DNA of 64,000 nt, taken from Phoenix dactylifera (Eukaryota > Streptophyta > Magnoliopsida > Arecales > Arecaceae). Below the pieces are notes generated by a model. That model had not been told where the DNA came from. It saw only the letters and a program-made list of their open reading frames with translations, and did not search any database. How positions within the stretch are numbered: the first letter of the stretch is position 1; each line of letters begins with the position of its first letter. Positions 33,897 to 45,719 of this stretch are shown here, piece by piece. The stretch spans positions 24,489,399 through 24,553,398 of the forward strand of contig NC_052394.1 in assembly GCF_009389715.1 (NCBI RefSeq), given 5' to 3'. Made by a program: the position numbers and the translations under genes.

Positions 33897-34170
33897 AAAC
33901 AGTGGCGTTGCTTTGTTCGTGACGAGGAAATTAAAGACCCAAAGAACCCTCACCTCACGTCCTAATAAACAAGGATCAATTGCAAGAAGAAAGAAACAAG
34001 GAAGAGGGACGAATGGAAGAGAAATAGAGAGAGAGAGAGAGAGAGAAGACGGGCACGATGTGCTCCTATCCTACCTTGGAGATGATGTCGTTCCACAGGG
34101 CGAGATGGGTCTGGCAGTGCTTGCAACTGTAGATCTTCCCCTCCAGATGTATCAGGAACAGCCGCCCCAT
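27739..34170 (-). CDS. Yippee-like zinc-binding protein
   Basis: Five minus-strand exons, 34170-34075, 33409-33366, 28245-28137, 28054-27999 and 27823-27739, join in frame to 129 aa. The protein starts [19 protein letters not shown], continues [18 protein letters not shown], then [19 protein letters not shown] and ends in an acidic tail (SDADDA). The two CxxC pairs (about residues 16/19 and 72/75) are the zinc ligands of the Yippee fold, and the length fits the family (100-130 aa). The molecular role in plants is poorly known; animal YPEL proteins are subunits or relatives of ubiquitin-ligase and cell-division factors. Exon 2 must end with the GTAAGT donor at 33365 to keep frame. Intron 2 is 5.1 kb and full of repeats. 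The gene is divergent from the HMGB gene. Confidence 0.95.
29209..29520. repeat. GTACCG-rich repeat and GA tract in Yippee intron 2
   Basis: 29209-29360 is rich in CGGTAC/GTACCG words (ACATATCGGTAC, AAACCGGTACC, CGAGACGAG). It is followed by a purine tract with many GAGAG runs to about 29510. Similar words recur in opposite order at 31850-32600, suggesting old copies of one repeat family. Confidence 0.5.
29622..30140 (+). repeat. Diverged duplication in Yippee intron 2, copy A
   Basis: This block is alignable by eye over about 500 bp with 30927-31776. Shared landmarks include GTCTTCTAAGAGTAATCCCA, AAAGCCCCACATTGTCTCAC and CATATTGTCACTTG. Copy A lacks the 332-bp insert present in copy B. Confidence 0.85.
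30927..31776 (+). repeat. Diverged duplication in Yippee intron 2, copy B
   Basis: Same landmarks as copy A, in the same orientation and about 1.3 kb away. It is interrupted at 31236-31567 by a MITE, after which the match resumes (GTACCTCCT, CATACCATACCG, CAGCCTCTCGAAT, TGTTTGCC(A/T)ATTAAAACA). Confidence 0.85.
31236..31567. mobile_element. Small MITE (hAT-like) with inverted ends
   Basis: The insert begins AGGGTGGCAAT and ends ATTGCCATCCCT, which are inverted repeats with one mismatch. It is flanked by similar 8-bp sequences (TTTTCGGT before, TTTTAGTG after). The paralogous copy A has an uninterrupted TATTTTCAGTGTGTACC at this point, which serves as an empty site. The 332-bp length, lack of coding capacity and ends fit a non-autonomous hAT element; the superfamily is inferred. 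Confidence 0.75.
31830..32600. repeat. CT tract and GTACCG-rich repeats in Yippee intron 2
   Basis: 31840-32040 is pyrimidine-rich with CCCT and CTCT runs, including about seven CCCT units near 31922-31948. 32060-32280 and 32405-32565 are rich in GGTACCGGTACGG-like words and share a GA(C/G)GG(A/T)(C/G)(A/C)ACCTTGAT-like end. No coding capacity is seen. Confidence 0.5.
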
Positions 34171-34880
34171 CCCCCCCCTCTCTCTCTGTCTCTCCGTCTC
34201 CTCTCCCCACCCTTTTTCTTTTTTGCCTTATTATGGGTAATAATTGCCGATTTCTCTCTCTTTCAGAAAACAAGAAAGAAAGATGTCTGCGACAATTAGG
34301 AAAGGGAAGAGAAGAGAAGAGAAGGGAAAAAAAAATATAGAAACAAGAAAAAATTTGAAATGGAAGAGGGGACTTGAGAAGGAGGATGGGGGCGATGATA
34401 GGCCTGAACCGCGAAGGAATGGGACAAGACACGGCAAAGAAAAGAACGAGACGAGGAAAAGGAAGGCAGCCAGCTGTTGCTTATATATTATAATATGCCC
34501 CTTTTTTTATAATTTTATTTTATTTCGTTTAATTAATTTGGATACATATATATATATGTATATATCCCGGTAGACGGTGCATGGACCGGCAGCAGCGGGA
34601 AGGAGTAGGTAGTATTTCACGGAGCGGCTGAGATGACGAGTCGAGTTATCGCCGGGAACAATCAGAAGGCCCTTCGGTCGCCGCGTGTCAGCTTGGCGGA
34701 CCGCCTAAAAATATCTCAGGACTGGCGTGGGCTAACGTGCTGGGCCGATAAGCTCGAGGGAGGAAAGCGGGGAGCAGCCGGTCACAGCGCGATCGCTGGC
34801 GGGCTGGTGTCCGGGTGGCGGGCAATTAGAAGGGGCGCCAACCGGCTGTGCCGGTTGGTTACATTCCAATTCGAGCCCTC
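34171..34880. promoter_or_regulatory. Shared divergent promoter region of Yippee-like and HMGB genes
   Basis: The start codon of the minus-strand Yippee gene (34170) and the apparent first exon of the plus-strand HMGB gene (from about 34880) are only about 0.7 kb apart. AT-rich patches with TATA words lie at 34480-34530 and 34545-34566 (CATATATATATATGTATATA). A CT/GA-rich leader flanks each gene. Whether the two are co-regulated is inference. Confidence 0.45.
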
Positions 34881-35548
34881 CAGTCGGTCGTACGCATCAT
34901 TCTCTCTCTCCTTCCTGCTTTCCCTTGCTCTCCTCTCCATCTCCATCTGCCTCTTATCCTTTCTACCGCCTTCCTGCTCTCTCTTCGTTCGGTTGAGAGG
35001 TTTTCGCTTCTTCTTCCCTTCGAGGTCAGGGCATCTTTGCGCCTCCTTTTATTTTTTTTTAATTCGATTTTTATCTTTCGGTCTCCTTCTTTCTTTTTTT
35101 CCCGATTCAATTTTCGGTCTCGATTTGCTGATTCGTCTCTTGAATTTGTTGTTTTTGAAGAGATCCTAACTGTTTGATGGTCGTTTTTCTTTTTCCCTTC
35201 TCATAGCCTATTCGATCCGTTCATAGTTGTTATTCATGTATTTGTCTATATTATTTTGGCACATAAAATCCCTTTTTGCGTTTTGCAAGATGCTTGTTGC
35301 CTCTTGATCCTGCTCCCAGGCCATTTTAACATTTTTTTTTTTTTTTATTTTTTGATGTTGGTTCTCGGTTGCTATGCATTGTTTTGTACCTTTTATTATT
35401 CGACCATCTGATCAGAGAGGCTTTTGTGGAATCAGATTCCTGTTGACAGATTGTACTGCTGCTTTTTCTCGTTTGCTTTCTTTTCTCTTGCCGATGTTTA
35501 TTATTTAATCCCCTGGAGAGATTTATTTATTCTTTACCCTTGCTTCTT

Positions 35549-35608
35549 TATTATCATCATCATCATCATCATCATCATTATTGTTGTTACTATTATTATT
35601 ACTACTAC

Positions 35609-35646
<38 letters not shown>

Positions 35647-35648
35647 TT

Positions 35649-35687
<39 letters not shown>

Positions 35688-35751
35688 ATTATTATTATTG
35701 TTAGTATTATTGTTGTTGTTGTTGTTGTTGTTGTTATTGTTATTGTTGTAA
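35549..35751 (+). repeat. Compound ATC/ATT/GTT microsatellite in the HMGB 5' UTR intron
   Basis: Runs of ATC (8 or more), ATT (about 12) and GTT (about 10 and 8) follow one another for about 200 bp. The open frame through it (poly-Ile/Val) is meaningless. It lies in the leader intron between about 35.0 kb and 36464. Confidence 0.95.
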
Positions 35752-36479
35752 CTAGCCTATTAGAACAATTTATCTGTTATGAAATTTATTCTGATGATCT
35801 ACAGAGCTCTAGTTTCTGTTTTCGCCGCATTCAGATGCATCTATTGCTTGTTGACCATGGGGGCATTTCTTCTCCACTCTTTTTCAAATCCGCCTTTTCT
35901 TATCAACTTGTTCCTGGATCGTTCTACAGCTGTGGAGATGCCAGGAAAACATGTGGTCACTTATATTTGCTGGATTACTTTTATTTTTTTGTATCTTGTT
36001 GCATTTGAGCTTTTCTTTCATTTGACCTCTGAAGGGCTTTTTGAACCTTGTGTCATTTATTTTTCTCACAAGACTTTTAGTTCAGTAATAAGGGACCCCT
36101 TAAGGTTTATCTGAGTGCATTTACTAAGATTTTCTCTGATTTAGTATCTGGAAGTTCTTTGCTTTGATGAGTTTACTTCGAATGTCATGCCCTTCTATTT
36201 CATATCCTTTATCATCTCAGCAAACTTTTTTTTTCAGTCCAATACATTTTTTCCCTGTCGCGTTGGGTAGATAGCTTATTGAATGGTTAATACATGCATC
36301 AAGTTATATGGTGCATCCCCTGGATCTTGCCATAGCTTATATTGCTCTTAGACAGTTACTGTTTCTTCTTATTATTAGTCTACAGCTGCTGCAATTTCCA
36401 TTTCTAACTAGCAACTTCTTGTGGTTGCAAGGTTTCATTGTTTTGTTGAACCTCGTTGTAACAGGAACTCCACCTGAAA

Positions 36480-39400
36480 ATGAAGGGAGGAAAGGGAAAA
36501 GGGGCAACAAAGAAGGAAACTAGGGAAGTACTGAAGCTAGCTGATGACAGGTTACTTGAGCTTTTTTAATGCTGCATCCAGTCAACCTTTGCGATGAAAT
36601 TGCTAACTTCATCCTATCTGCTGTTGTAGCTTACAATACTTTCTGTTTGTGATGATGGCTTATGATCCATCTTATTTACTGAGTAAACTGATTGAGCCTA
36701 TGGAGCATGGAAACACTGAGTTTAAGTGCAGATGCCCACACGAGGTTCTAGGCACATTTGCAGCAAGGCTGGGGCACACAAGTGGTCATTTTGTAATTAT
36801 ATGAGTATTTCCTATGAGTGAAACAAATATATGTTATGACAGAGGGTTCTTCTTCTGCACGTTCAACATTAAGGATTTTACTGTAGTCAAGATCCCTTTG
36901 CAGAAGAGAGGTTTTCAACAGGCTATGTTCTAGAAATATATTTGAAGTAGGGATGCATTTTTGTGCTTTTGGAAGATACTACGATATTGGGAATCTACAT
37001 TGATAAAATTAAGTATTTCATGAGGTTGCATAACTTTTGTAGATGACAATGTTCAGAACACATGTATGTGCAAGATGTAATGAGGGAATTAATGGAGAAA
37101 GATGGATAAAGGATAAATTCTAATGTATGGGCTATAGTATTTATAGGTTGCGTTCATCAATGGCTAGTTGTGAAGATGGGAAATCTCAGTATATGGGAGG
37201 ATTTTGACATAATGTGTAATAATTGCTGGAGATGGTACACAAACACCATCTTTGCATTTGTGATGGTTGCTGTGTATGCTTCTTTTTTCTGTTTTTCATA
37301 ATGGTTGGGAAATGCAAGGCTGCTAGGAAGTGAATAGGACTAATATAGTTTATGGTGTTGTATGTTTCTCTATTTCAGGAAGGTTGGGAAACGCAAGGCT
37401 GCTATTAAGGCAGATAAGAGTAGCAAAAGACAGGCCAAGAAGGAAAAAAAGGCTGAAAAAGATCCTAACAAACCAAAGAGGCCTCCTAGTGCTTTCTTTG
37501 TTTTCCTGTAAGTGCCCTTGCAATTCTCTTGTTTCATGTAGAGGCTTCTACTTTGTAGTTCTACATTTTGTTTCCGGATATCATTAACTTCTTGCAACTT
37601 TAATGTTGCAGTGAAGAGTTCAGGAAACAATACAAGCAGGAACATCCCAATGTGAAGGCTGTCTCAGTTGTAAGGAGATACACAGACAGAATCTACTATA
37701 CTTAATCATTATCGAATCATCAGTTATACTTCGATTCATGGATTTAAGTAACATTTGATGTTGTTACTGAAGGTTGGTAAAGCTGGAGGAGAGAAGTGGA
37801 AATCATTGTCTGATGCTGTACGTATTATTTTTCAGTTAAAGAAATAGAAATCTTTTCAATAAATCGCATAATAATGATGGCAGATCTGGGATTCTGGCTC
37901 AGTATTTCGGAACTCTGTATGTCTTTTTGTTTGCTTTATCTGTGCTAAGATTGCCTGTGACTGAAGTGGTCTTGTCTTGATGGTCTTTAAGATGTATAGA
38001 ACTATTTTAATGCATACAGGCTTGACCTTATTTTAGTTGAATTTAAATGTAAAACTATAGATAGTATGGCGGTGAATGTTGGGCCTTTTATAGTAGAATC
38101 TTTTCCTATCTTTGTTATCGGAAACTTCTGAATGATGGTGGCTCCTCTCATATTGCACATCGTATTGCAAATAATTTGTTTTTCTTAATTGTCAGGAGAA
38201 AGCTCCATATGAAGCCAAAGCTGCAAAAAGGAAGAGTGAATACGAAAAGCAAATGTCTGCCTACAACAAGAAACAAGTACTAAACAAAGCTAGTCTTCTT
38301 GCATGTTTGAATGGTAGCATGTGGAACATTACTTTACAATGGTCCCTGGTTTATTTTGCTATATTTTTTATTCAGGAAAGTGCGACTGATGACGGTGATG
38401 AGGAATCTGATAGGTCAAAGTCTGAAGTCAATAATGAGGATGAAGAGGAAAGTGGAGAGGTAAGCTTCTTAGAGCTCTTCCAGTGATTAAGATTATGCTG
38501 CATTATGTGACAATAAGTTGTGGAAACCTTTTTATTCATTTCACATTCTTTTCAAGGCATAATGATCACCTAAATGAAAATTCTCCTCTTTATTTATCTG
38601 TTTTATCTTGAATAAATGATTATATTTATTTGAGGGGAAATTTCTGTAGTGTGAGGTGTCCTATGTAATTCATGGATTTTGTCATCGACATTAATAGTTG
38701 GTGATCATGTATTGAAGGCTAAAAGTGAAAGATTAGTGGGCCAAAAGAGTGGCGAAGAATGCAGAATTTCATCAGCGAAGAGGGTTTTAGATGTTTTTTG
38801 GGGCTCATCCAAAGGTTAGATCTTGATATGGTTGGGGCTGGGGTTAATATTTTTTATTAGTTAGTGGACTCCGACAACTATAACAGTGACAAGTTATGAC
38901 TGGCCACTGTATGGACTCAGCTCGTGAGTGAGGTTGATCATGAATGAGAGAGTGAGCGCACTCATGAGCAAGTGAATTGGTGAGCATATGAGCTCATGAG
39001 TGAGTGAGTTGGACAAGTTGAGGAGGGAGTTGGGCAATTTCAAAAGTGGAGGAGGGACGCAGTTTACCATGGGTGCAATGTGAGGTGGTGAGCAAAGAGG
39101 AAATAGACCCTACTCCTATTAGGAAAGAGGAAGGGCCTTCCTCCCTGTCTTTTCAGATGGCTCATTTTCAGGGCTGTTTGTTTTGTTGTGGGCTGAATAG
39201 TTTATCAGATTGATTTATGTTGAACTTTACTTGTTTGAGCCTTCCATGTCTGTGATTTTTTTCCTTAGCACCCTAAATCAGCTTAGGAGATCTCCTGGAC
39301 CACTTTGAAGGAGATGCGCTGTGCTTTTAAAAAGAAGAAAGCTTGTTATTAATGTACTTGTGCATTATTTAGTCAGATGCTTTTCAACTTGTCCTCGCAG

Positions 39401-40126
39401 ATCTAAGTAGTAGGAAATTTCTAACATTGCCTTTAGACTATCTTTTTGATAACTGGAAGAAATTAAATTTTTTAAAGTTTTGTGGCTGGAGAGTAGTACA
39501 ATTTGTGGACGTGCGATTTGTGGGGGTTTCTTTGCCAGCATGTATGTTTTGTGGGGTCAGGTAGTTGTAGCTTCTCTCTTTTCTATTTGTTCTAGAGGAC
39601 TTGTTGCTTCAGGTAGCACTCTATTTGCAAATGCTGCATCTTATTTCTGTGACCATGTTTTGGTTGATTTGTCTGGTTTTCATCTGCACTTGACCGTTTC
39701 TAGGCTCTACAACCGGCTAGTGAACTGTCATCATCATCTTCACCTTGTGGTCTTTCCATGAATGTTAGTTTGAATCCATTGCATGTTATGCTTGAATGCC
39801 AGGTTGTGCAACCTAGCACGAGGCATCAGGCTATGTAAGATTTGGTGCTTTGATTGTCGTTTCTTAACCAAAGCAGCTGTTTTGTTTTTCTCTTGAATAA
39901 AAATGTGCATCGCTCTTTATGATTTGAAAAAGGAAAGAAAAGGTGCAGATGTTTCTGCATTACTTCTGTCTGCATGAAGAATCAATAGCGGTGTATGACA
40001 AGCCTGCTGTCATTTTTTTTTTTTTTTTTGGGAAATCATGAGCATCTTTTGTACGTTAAATTTTGGGAATTGTCATTTCTGATGTGAGTGTTACTGCAGG
40101 AGGAGGAAGATGAGGATGAGGATTGA
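36480..40126 (+). CDS. HMGB-type high mobility group chromatin protein
   Basis: Seven coding exons, 36480-36550, 37379-37507, 37612-37669, 37773-37817, 38196-38276, 38376-38459 and 40100-40126, give 164 aa. A basic N-terminus (KGGKGKGATKK, then KKEKKAEK) precedes a single HMG box at about residues 52-128: DPNKPKRPPSAFFVFLEEFR, VGKAGGEKWKSLSDAEKAPY and YEKQMSAYNKK. The tail is acidic (EEESGEEEEDEDED). This is the standard plant HMGB2/3 layout; such proteins bind and bend DNA in chromatin with little sequence preference. The exon structure is that of plant HMGB genes, including a final exon coding only acidic residues. The acceptor at 36464, sixteen bases before the ATG, indicates a 5' UTR intron of about 1.4 kb, so transcription probably starts near 34.9 kb. 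Confidence 0.95.
37303..37330 (+). repeat. Partial duplicate of the HMGB exon 2 start
   Basis: GGTTGGGAAATGCAAGGCTG here resembles the first coding bases of exon 2, GGTTGGGAAACGCAAGGCTG, at 37382. The duplicate is about 80 bp upstream, differs at one base in this stretch and has no AG acceptor directly before it. Confidence 0.85.
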
Positions 40127-42236
40127 AAACGGGGACATCTTGACTATGGCATTACAGAGAAGCCTGGATGTGTGACTGTGCCGTAGGTCAAAGTTGCCGG
40201 CCCTTGAAATGATAAACGATGTCGTTCTTGTGCCTTTCTATTTCCATGTTAGGCTTTGTATATTTGTTTCACTTATCTTGCTTTTATTCCCAGTGGAACC
40301 TATGCTTGCAAAGGATACTCATCCTTGTATTAGTCTTATTAGTTGCTATTTTTTAATCCCAACCATAAAACTATGATAAATCCCTTTTGTTGGAGCATTT
40401 GCATTCCTGACGGTGGTCATATTATCTACTCGAATTTGATGATGCTTAGGTATCTGTGTTCATGGCAACGTGCTATTGGATAATATTTAGTGAATTATTG
40501 ATGCAAGTTGGGTCGTCTTCCCCATCCGCCCCCACCACACCACCCCCCCAACTTCTTCCCACTTCTTCAAATCTTGTTAGGTGAAGCTTCACATAATGGT
40601 GTTCAACGACCAATCGCCGTCGCGTATCAATATGTGACAGCCTGGCTGCTGAGGGAAGTGATTAACATAGTCTGGTCTTAATGATAAGGAGAAAGTGGTA
40701 CGCTCCAGGACAGTTAAAGGGTACCTCACGAAAGGTATTTTTGGGTTTTTCACGGCTGATGCCATTGTTAAGTTAGAAGTTCGAATCTATTCAAATTTAA
40801 ATTTTTTAGATCTATATAAATATTAATAAACAACTGATATGAGATTAAATATACACCAGCACGAGTTCTTATATATATATATATTTTTATTAAACTTTGA
40901 CGTCCTTGTTAGAGTAAGGATCCAAATTGATTCAAATCTAATCATAAGTATCACGATCGGCCTATGGCCAGCCTCAATGAGCTCGTAATATAATATTATA
41001 TAGTTTACATGGGTTATAGATCGAATCTACTTTGATACTATTCAGAATTTCATCCAAAAAGATTGATTGGAATATATTGTTTAGATTTCTTGATACTGTA
41101 TAGACCAAACATACGCTCATTCGGGTCGTCACACCTGCTACTAGATCCACTTAATGGTACGGTGTGTGAGAGGACTCTATTGATCCTCCATTCATTTAAG
41201 GGTAAGGTAATGGTTCTCGAATAGAGGTTACGAATAAAATAAAAATGTTGTTGGGTCAGAATAAGAATCCAAACTTACTCAAATCTAATCATAGGTACCA
41301 TAATTGATCTGTGGTCAGCCTCACTAAGCCTCAATAAGCGCATGCTGTAATGTCTTTTAGTCCTCGCCGGATCCACTCTAATATTATCTATAATAATTCA
41401 AAATTTCATAAAAAAACTAATTGAAAAATATTATTTAATTTTTTTGAACTTATATAAATATCCAAATTTATCAAAAGAACCCAACACACGCATGCATGAC
41501 TCATCTAGCATTCCCTTATTGTGGAGGCGTGGTGCGCTCTGCAGTGCGGGTGCGATGCAGGGTATGGGCCGCCACCGATCATGCAGCGGCATTCATCCAG
41601 GAGCAACGCGACGAATTCACGTGCGTCCCTTCGGACCTCAATCTGATCGGAAGATCCCAAGGCGGCCCACCATCCGCCTCTCTCTCTCTCTCTCTCTTCC
41701 CCCTCCTCTAGGCTCTAGCTGTGCGCGCGCAGTTACCGTGTCTTGTTCTTGCATAAATAACATCAGCGGATGATAAAAGATTCGATTTCGTGATGGTTTC
41801 ATCCACCAAACGTGGACAGCCGGCAGCACCGCATGGGTTGGGTCCGACGAAGAAGACGGGTTAGCAACAGCTCCTCCGGATCGATGGTTGCAAATTATCA
41901 AGCATGTTGTATCATTATCGGTGGAGAATAGCCGGCCATCCAACACACGCCAACCCAGACTGCACACACTCACGTATGCCCATTTTTCCTATCATCTCTC
42001 CAGATCAAGAGATGTGCCTGCTCTTAGCCAAAAAGAAGAAGAAAAAAGAGAGAGAGAGATATGCAGACCCTGCAGGGCACTAGCTTGGCACTAAAAGGCT
42101 AACGATATCACTGTCATTGCTTTTCTTTTGTAATCTCTTATTTCAGAGGTCATACATATTGGACTGGGGATGAGTGACATAAGAGGAACGGGGAATGAAA
42201 GGAGAGAGAACAAGTCATCGCGGCATAGAGAACAAG
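40127..42236. other. HMGB 3' UTR and intergenic region
   Basis: 40127-40340 is probably HMGB 3' UTR. Beyond it no gene is recognised. 40915-41010 and 41255-41400 are diverged copies of a segment (shared AGGATCCAAA/AGAATCCAAA, CAAATCTAATCATA and GGTCAGCCTCA-type words). A CT tract lies at about 41680-41698. Confidence 0.45.
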
Positions 42237-45065
42237 TCATAAAAACTTTCGGCGTCGACGGACGTCTATCGGGTAGCCGTTGAGCGTTCGGGTGGTGGGG
42301 AAGAACACCAGCTTGTCCTCCGCTGCTTCCCAACTGTGATTTATATATATATATTGGAACAAGAAAACAAAAAAAGGTAAAAAAGGAGGGGAAAAAAAAA
42401 GAAGAAATCAAGTGCCGCAACTCATCCAAGTACATACCTGAAACGGGTGACGAGGTGGTGGAGGAACACAGAAATAACAACGCGGGCGAGCTCGTAGCCG
42501 GGGCACAGGCGGGCCCCCCCTCCAAAGGGCGTAAACAGGCCCGCCCCACTCGTTTGCTGGACAGCATCATTATTCTGTATGCACAAACCCGAGTTCGAAC
42601 TCAACAACCAAGGATCGATCCCAGGACGATCTAATTGACAGTCTACTGGTAGAATTTGATGTTTTAATTCTAGCGGCGAGGGAGCGGGAGCGGCCATACC
42701 TGCCATCTCCAGGGATTGAAGGTGCGGGCCTCCTCGTAGTACTCGGGATCAAGATGCACGGCTCGGAACGAGGCAAAAAGCTTGCATCCCTTTGGAATCG
42801 TGTACCCTGCGAGACATGCAGAACGATTCGCCCTCAGTTAATCCCTCGCCTGCACGATCATTTAATGATCGCGGGAAGTGCAGATGGCGACGAAGAGTCG
42901 ACGACGTGAATGGCGTACCTTTGAAATGAAGATCCGTCACCGCTCTCCTGAAAACTCCGCCTACGATGTTGGCCACGCGAAGTGTCTCGTTGACCACCTG
43001 GACCAGAAATTTATAGCGATTTAGGTTCATGATCAAGCTGTGGCATTAATCAATCCTTTATTGAGAGATTCGAAGTGGGCTTGATTGCATCATCGTACGC
43101 ACGCATTGGGTGAAGGGCATCGATTTGTAATCGCTCCAGTCCAAGGGCTCCATCTCGTCCTTCTTCCTGGCTCTGATCTTCTCATGCTCTTCCTGTTGCA
43201 CGAAACAGGCAGGAGAGATTAGCACGCGCATCCCCGTACATGTGTCAACTTACTTTTCTGGCAAATCTCATCTCCAATTGGACGGTCAAGGCTAGTGTTG
43301 TTGCTGCTGCATGAGGTGTTACTGCTTTGAAATGGTCCTCCGCAGCCGGCTACATGCCCATGTCCCGACGAACTGGGTCGCTTCGGCCGCCTCATACATA
43401 CCAACTGGGTACAGCTAAATCTACGTCGTACATCCTTGATGCACCAACGGGGAAATGACAGGCAATTTGGGTGGGTCCCATCTTCCGTACGTGTCGACAG
43501 TGATCTGCGGATGACGGTAAGTCGTAACTCCGCACACCACTCATTCAAGCCCCTTCGCCTCGGGCAACCAGCAAAAGGCAATATACTCGCGACATGATTC
43601 AGAAAATAACATGCCCCGGGCTAAAATCTTGCCAGGTCGGGAGGAGGATGATCCGTAAGCCAAGCCAGGCCCCGTATCCTTGCCCCCGCCCGCACGCACG
43701 CGCCCCTATCTATCTATCTAATCCATCTATCTGGATTCCCGTGATCGAACGATGAAAACAAAAGCATCCCCTGATGGAGACACTAAAAGCGTGCATCCTG
43801 TCCTATGGTGGTGGTGGTGGTGGTGGTGGTGGTGGTGGTGACGACTCACCGCGAGGAGGGAGAGGGCAGGAGGGTTGTCGGTGACGAACTTGACGGCGAG
43901 GGTCATGATGGTCGGCGTGGTCTCGTAGCCCGCCACCAGCAGCGCCAGCAGGAAGTCCACCATCTCCTCCTCCGAGAATCCCTCCTCCGCTTCCAGGAGC
44001 TCCGCAACCATGTCCTTCTTTCTCCTCCCCCGCCCCTCCTTCTCGTCCTCGTCGTCGCCGTCCCTCATCTTCTCCTCCTTCCTCTTCCTTATCACTTCCC
44101 TCAGCGCTTCCGCCACCTTCCCCCGCGCCTGGCACCATCCGAAATTGAGACGAAAAAGGGGGATGATGGGAAGCAAAGAAAAAGGGGCAATTTGAATAAT
44201 CGGAATTGCCGACAGAGCATAGCATGAAGATCGATGCATGCGATCGGACAAACAATCAATGAAGCGAGCAAATTAACGAAGCCAGCCAAGCTCTCACCTT
44301 GATGGCCCGGCCGTAGGTGGTGAAGGAGAGGAAGGATGGGAAGGGGATGGAGAAAAAGCCCTCGATGAGGACGAGGTACTCGCGTCGCAGGGCCTCCGCC
44401 CAGTCCCCCGGGTCGTAGCTCACGAGCTGCTTGACCGTGAGCTCGAAGGTGATCTTCTTGGCCTGGTCGAGGAGCAGCACCCGGGACTGAGCGCCCCAGG
44501 AGTCGAGCGTGGTCTGGATGAGGCGGTCGATGTGGAGGAGGAGAGGGGAGTCGCGGATGGCGGCGGGGGAGGCGAGGCGGGTGAGAGTGAGGGAGTGCAT
44601 GCGCTTGTGGAGGGCCCCCCGCATGAGGAGCAGCGAGTGGCGGCCCAGCAGCGTGGAGATGGAGGAGGGGTAGCTGCACTCCACCGACCGCCCCTCGCCG
44701 CCCAGCACCACACGGTTGAACTCCGGGTCCGCCGAGAACACGGTGCGCTCCCCGAACACGTGCGTCGTGAAGAGCCGCCCGTGCCGCCGCACCCGCTCGT
44801 CGATGAAGGGCTCCGGGTCCTCCGTCTTGTAGGCCGCGATCAGCCTCAGCGTCTCCCCGACCAGCGGCAGCCCCACGCTCCCCGGCGGCAGCAGCCCCTT
44901 GCCGCCGCCACTATTATTCATCGTCTTCCTCATCCATGAGGAGCGGCGGAGGAGCTGGAGGACGAGGACGGCCACCACCGACATGAGCACCGGCAGGAGC
45001 AGGAACTGTTGGTCGGAAGCGGAGAGGAGGAGGAGGTAACCAGAGTACGCCGCCGCCGGAGCCAT
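42237..45065 (-). CDS. CYP90A1: Cytochrome P450 CYP90A (CPD), brassinosteroid biosynthesis
   Basis: Seven minus-strand exons, 45065-44298, 44128-43850, 43192-43103, 42997-42919, 42806-42700, 42574-42438 and 42333-42237, join to 518 aa without a break. An N-terminal membrane anchor ([18 protein letters not shown]) is followed by [16 protein letters not shown]. The I-helix motif is AGYETTPT (about residues 322-329), ExxR is ETLR (383-386), and the heme loop is [11 protein letters not shown] with Cys at about 465. [25 protein letters not shown] and [12 protein letters not shown] are CYP90A signatures. In Arabidopsis CPD acts in the ER as a brassinosteroid C-3 oxidase, and its transcription is repressed by the hormone. 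I saw no CGTG(T/C)G brassinosteroid response element in the 500 bp upstream. Intron 2 (about 660 bp) contains a GGT microsatellite close to its donor. Confidence 0.95.
43806..43841 (+). repeat. (GGT)12 microsatellite next to a CYP90A splice donor
   Basis: About twelve GGT units, read as ACC in the gene, start eight bases inside the intron 2 donor (GTGAG at 43849-43845). Confidence 0.95.
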
Positions 45066-45700
45066 GTCCCCTTTCCAGCTCTTCCTTTCCCTTCCTCGGT
45101 GATGGATGGATCAGGTTGGTTGAGGGAGAAGGCAGCGGATGGATTGCCGGCAGGCTGGAAATCCAGTCAGGAAGGGGAAAGGCGAAGATGGATGGGGTCG
45201 CTCAGGATCGAGGAGGAGAGAAGGGGGCTCCATCTTAAATAAAGAAGATTTTTTGTTTTTTTGTTTTGTTGTTTTTTCTTTTTTCCTTTACGGGTATTGG
45301 ATTAAAGAAGATTTATTAAAGGGGAGGGCAAATCGGAAAAGCACGGCTGAAAATAGGAGGAAATGACTGATGAGATATGCAGGGTTATCTCCCGGTATCC
45401 GTCAGCGTATCTGCTTGGCACCTTATACCTTTGGAATTTGGATAAGGACGGGATTGGCAACTAGAGCGTTTTTGATTCACACTGTAGTTGTCCATCCATC
45501 CATCCATCCATCGGGCTTGGCAAAGGGTAGCGTTTCTGATTCGCTGGCTTGTACTGATAGTGGGGTCGGGTGTGCGCAGATGAAATGAATCTTGCACTAG
45601 TCGGTCTGTTGATATGCTCGTCTCTTTCCGGTAGGTTTTATTTGCTTCACTCCATGCCGCCTCTCGCCCTCCGCCCCCTCTTCTTTCCAATCGTGTTTTG
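45066..45700 (-). promoter_or_regulatory. CYP90A upstream region
   Basis: This is the 5' flank of the minus-strand CYP90A gene. On the gene strand a TTTATTTAAG-type AT box lies about 175 bp before the ATG, followed by a C/T-rich leader. A run of four CATC units is at about 45492-45510. The limits of the promoter are unknown. Confidence 0.35.
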
Positions 45701-45719
45701 CGTTCCTTTCCAGCCTGTT

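Noticed and set aside
33643-34299. 218-codon plus-strand frame over the Yippee first exon
   Set aside because: Contains poly-Lys from an A tract and overlaps a well-supported minus-strand exon.
35424-36008. 194-codon frame rich in Ile and Val
   Set aside because: It is the translated ATT/GTT microsatellite in the HMGB leader intron.
45066-45570. Brassinosteroid feedback element expected in a CPD promoter
   Set aside because: I looked for CGTGTG/CGTGCG on both strands by eye and saw none in the proximal 500 bp.
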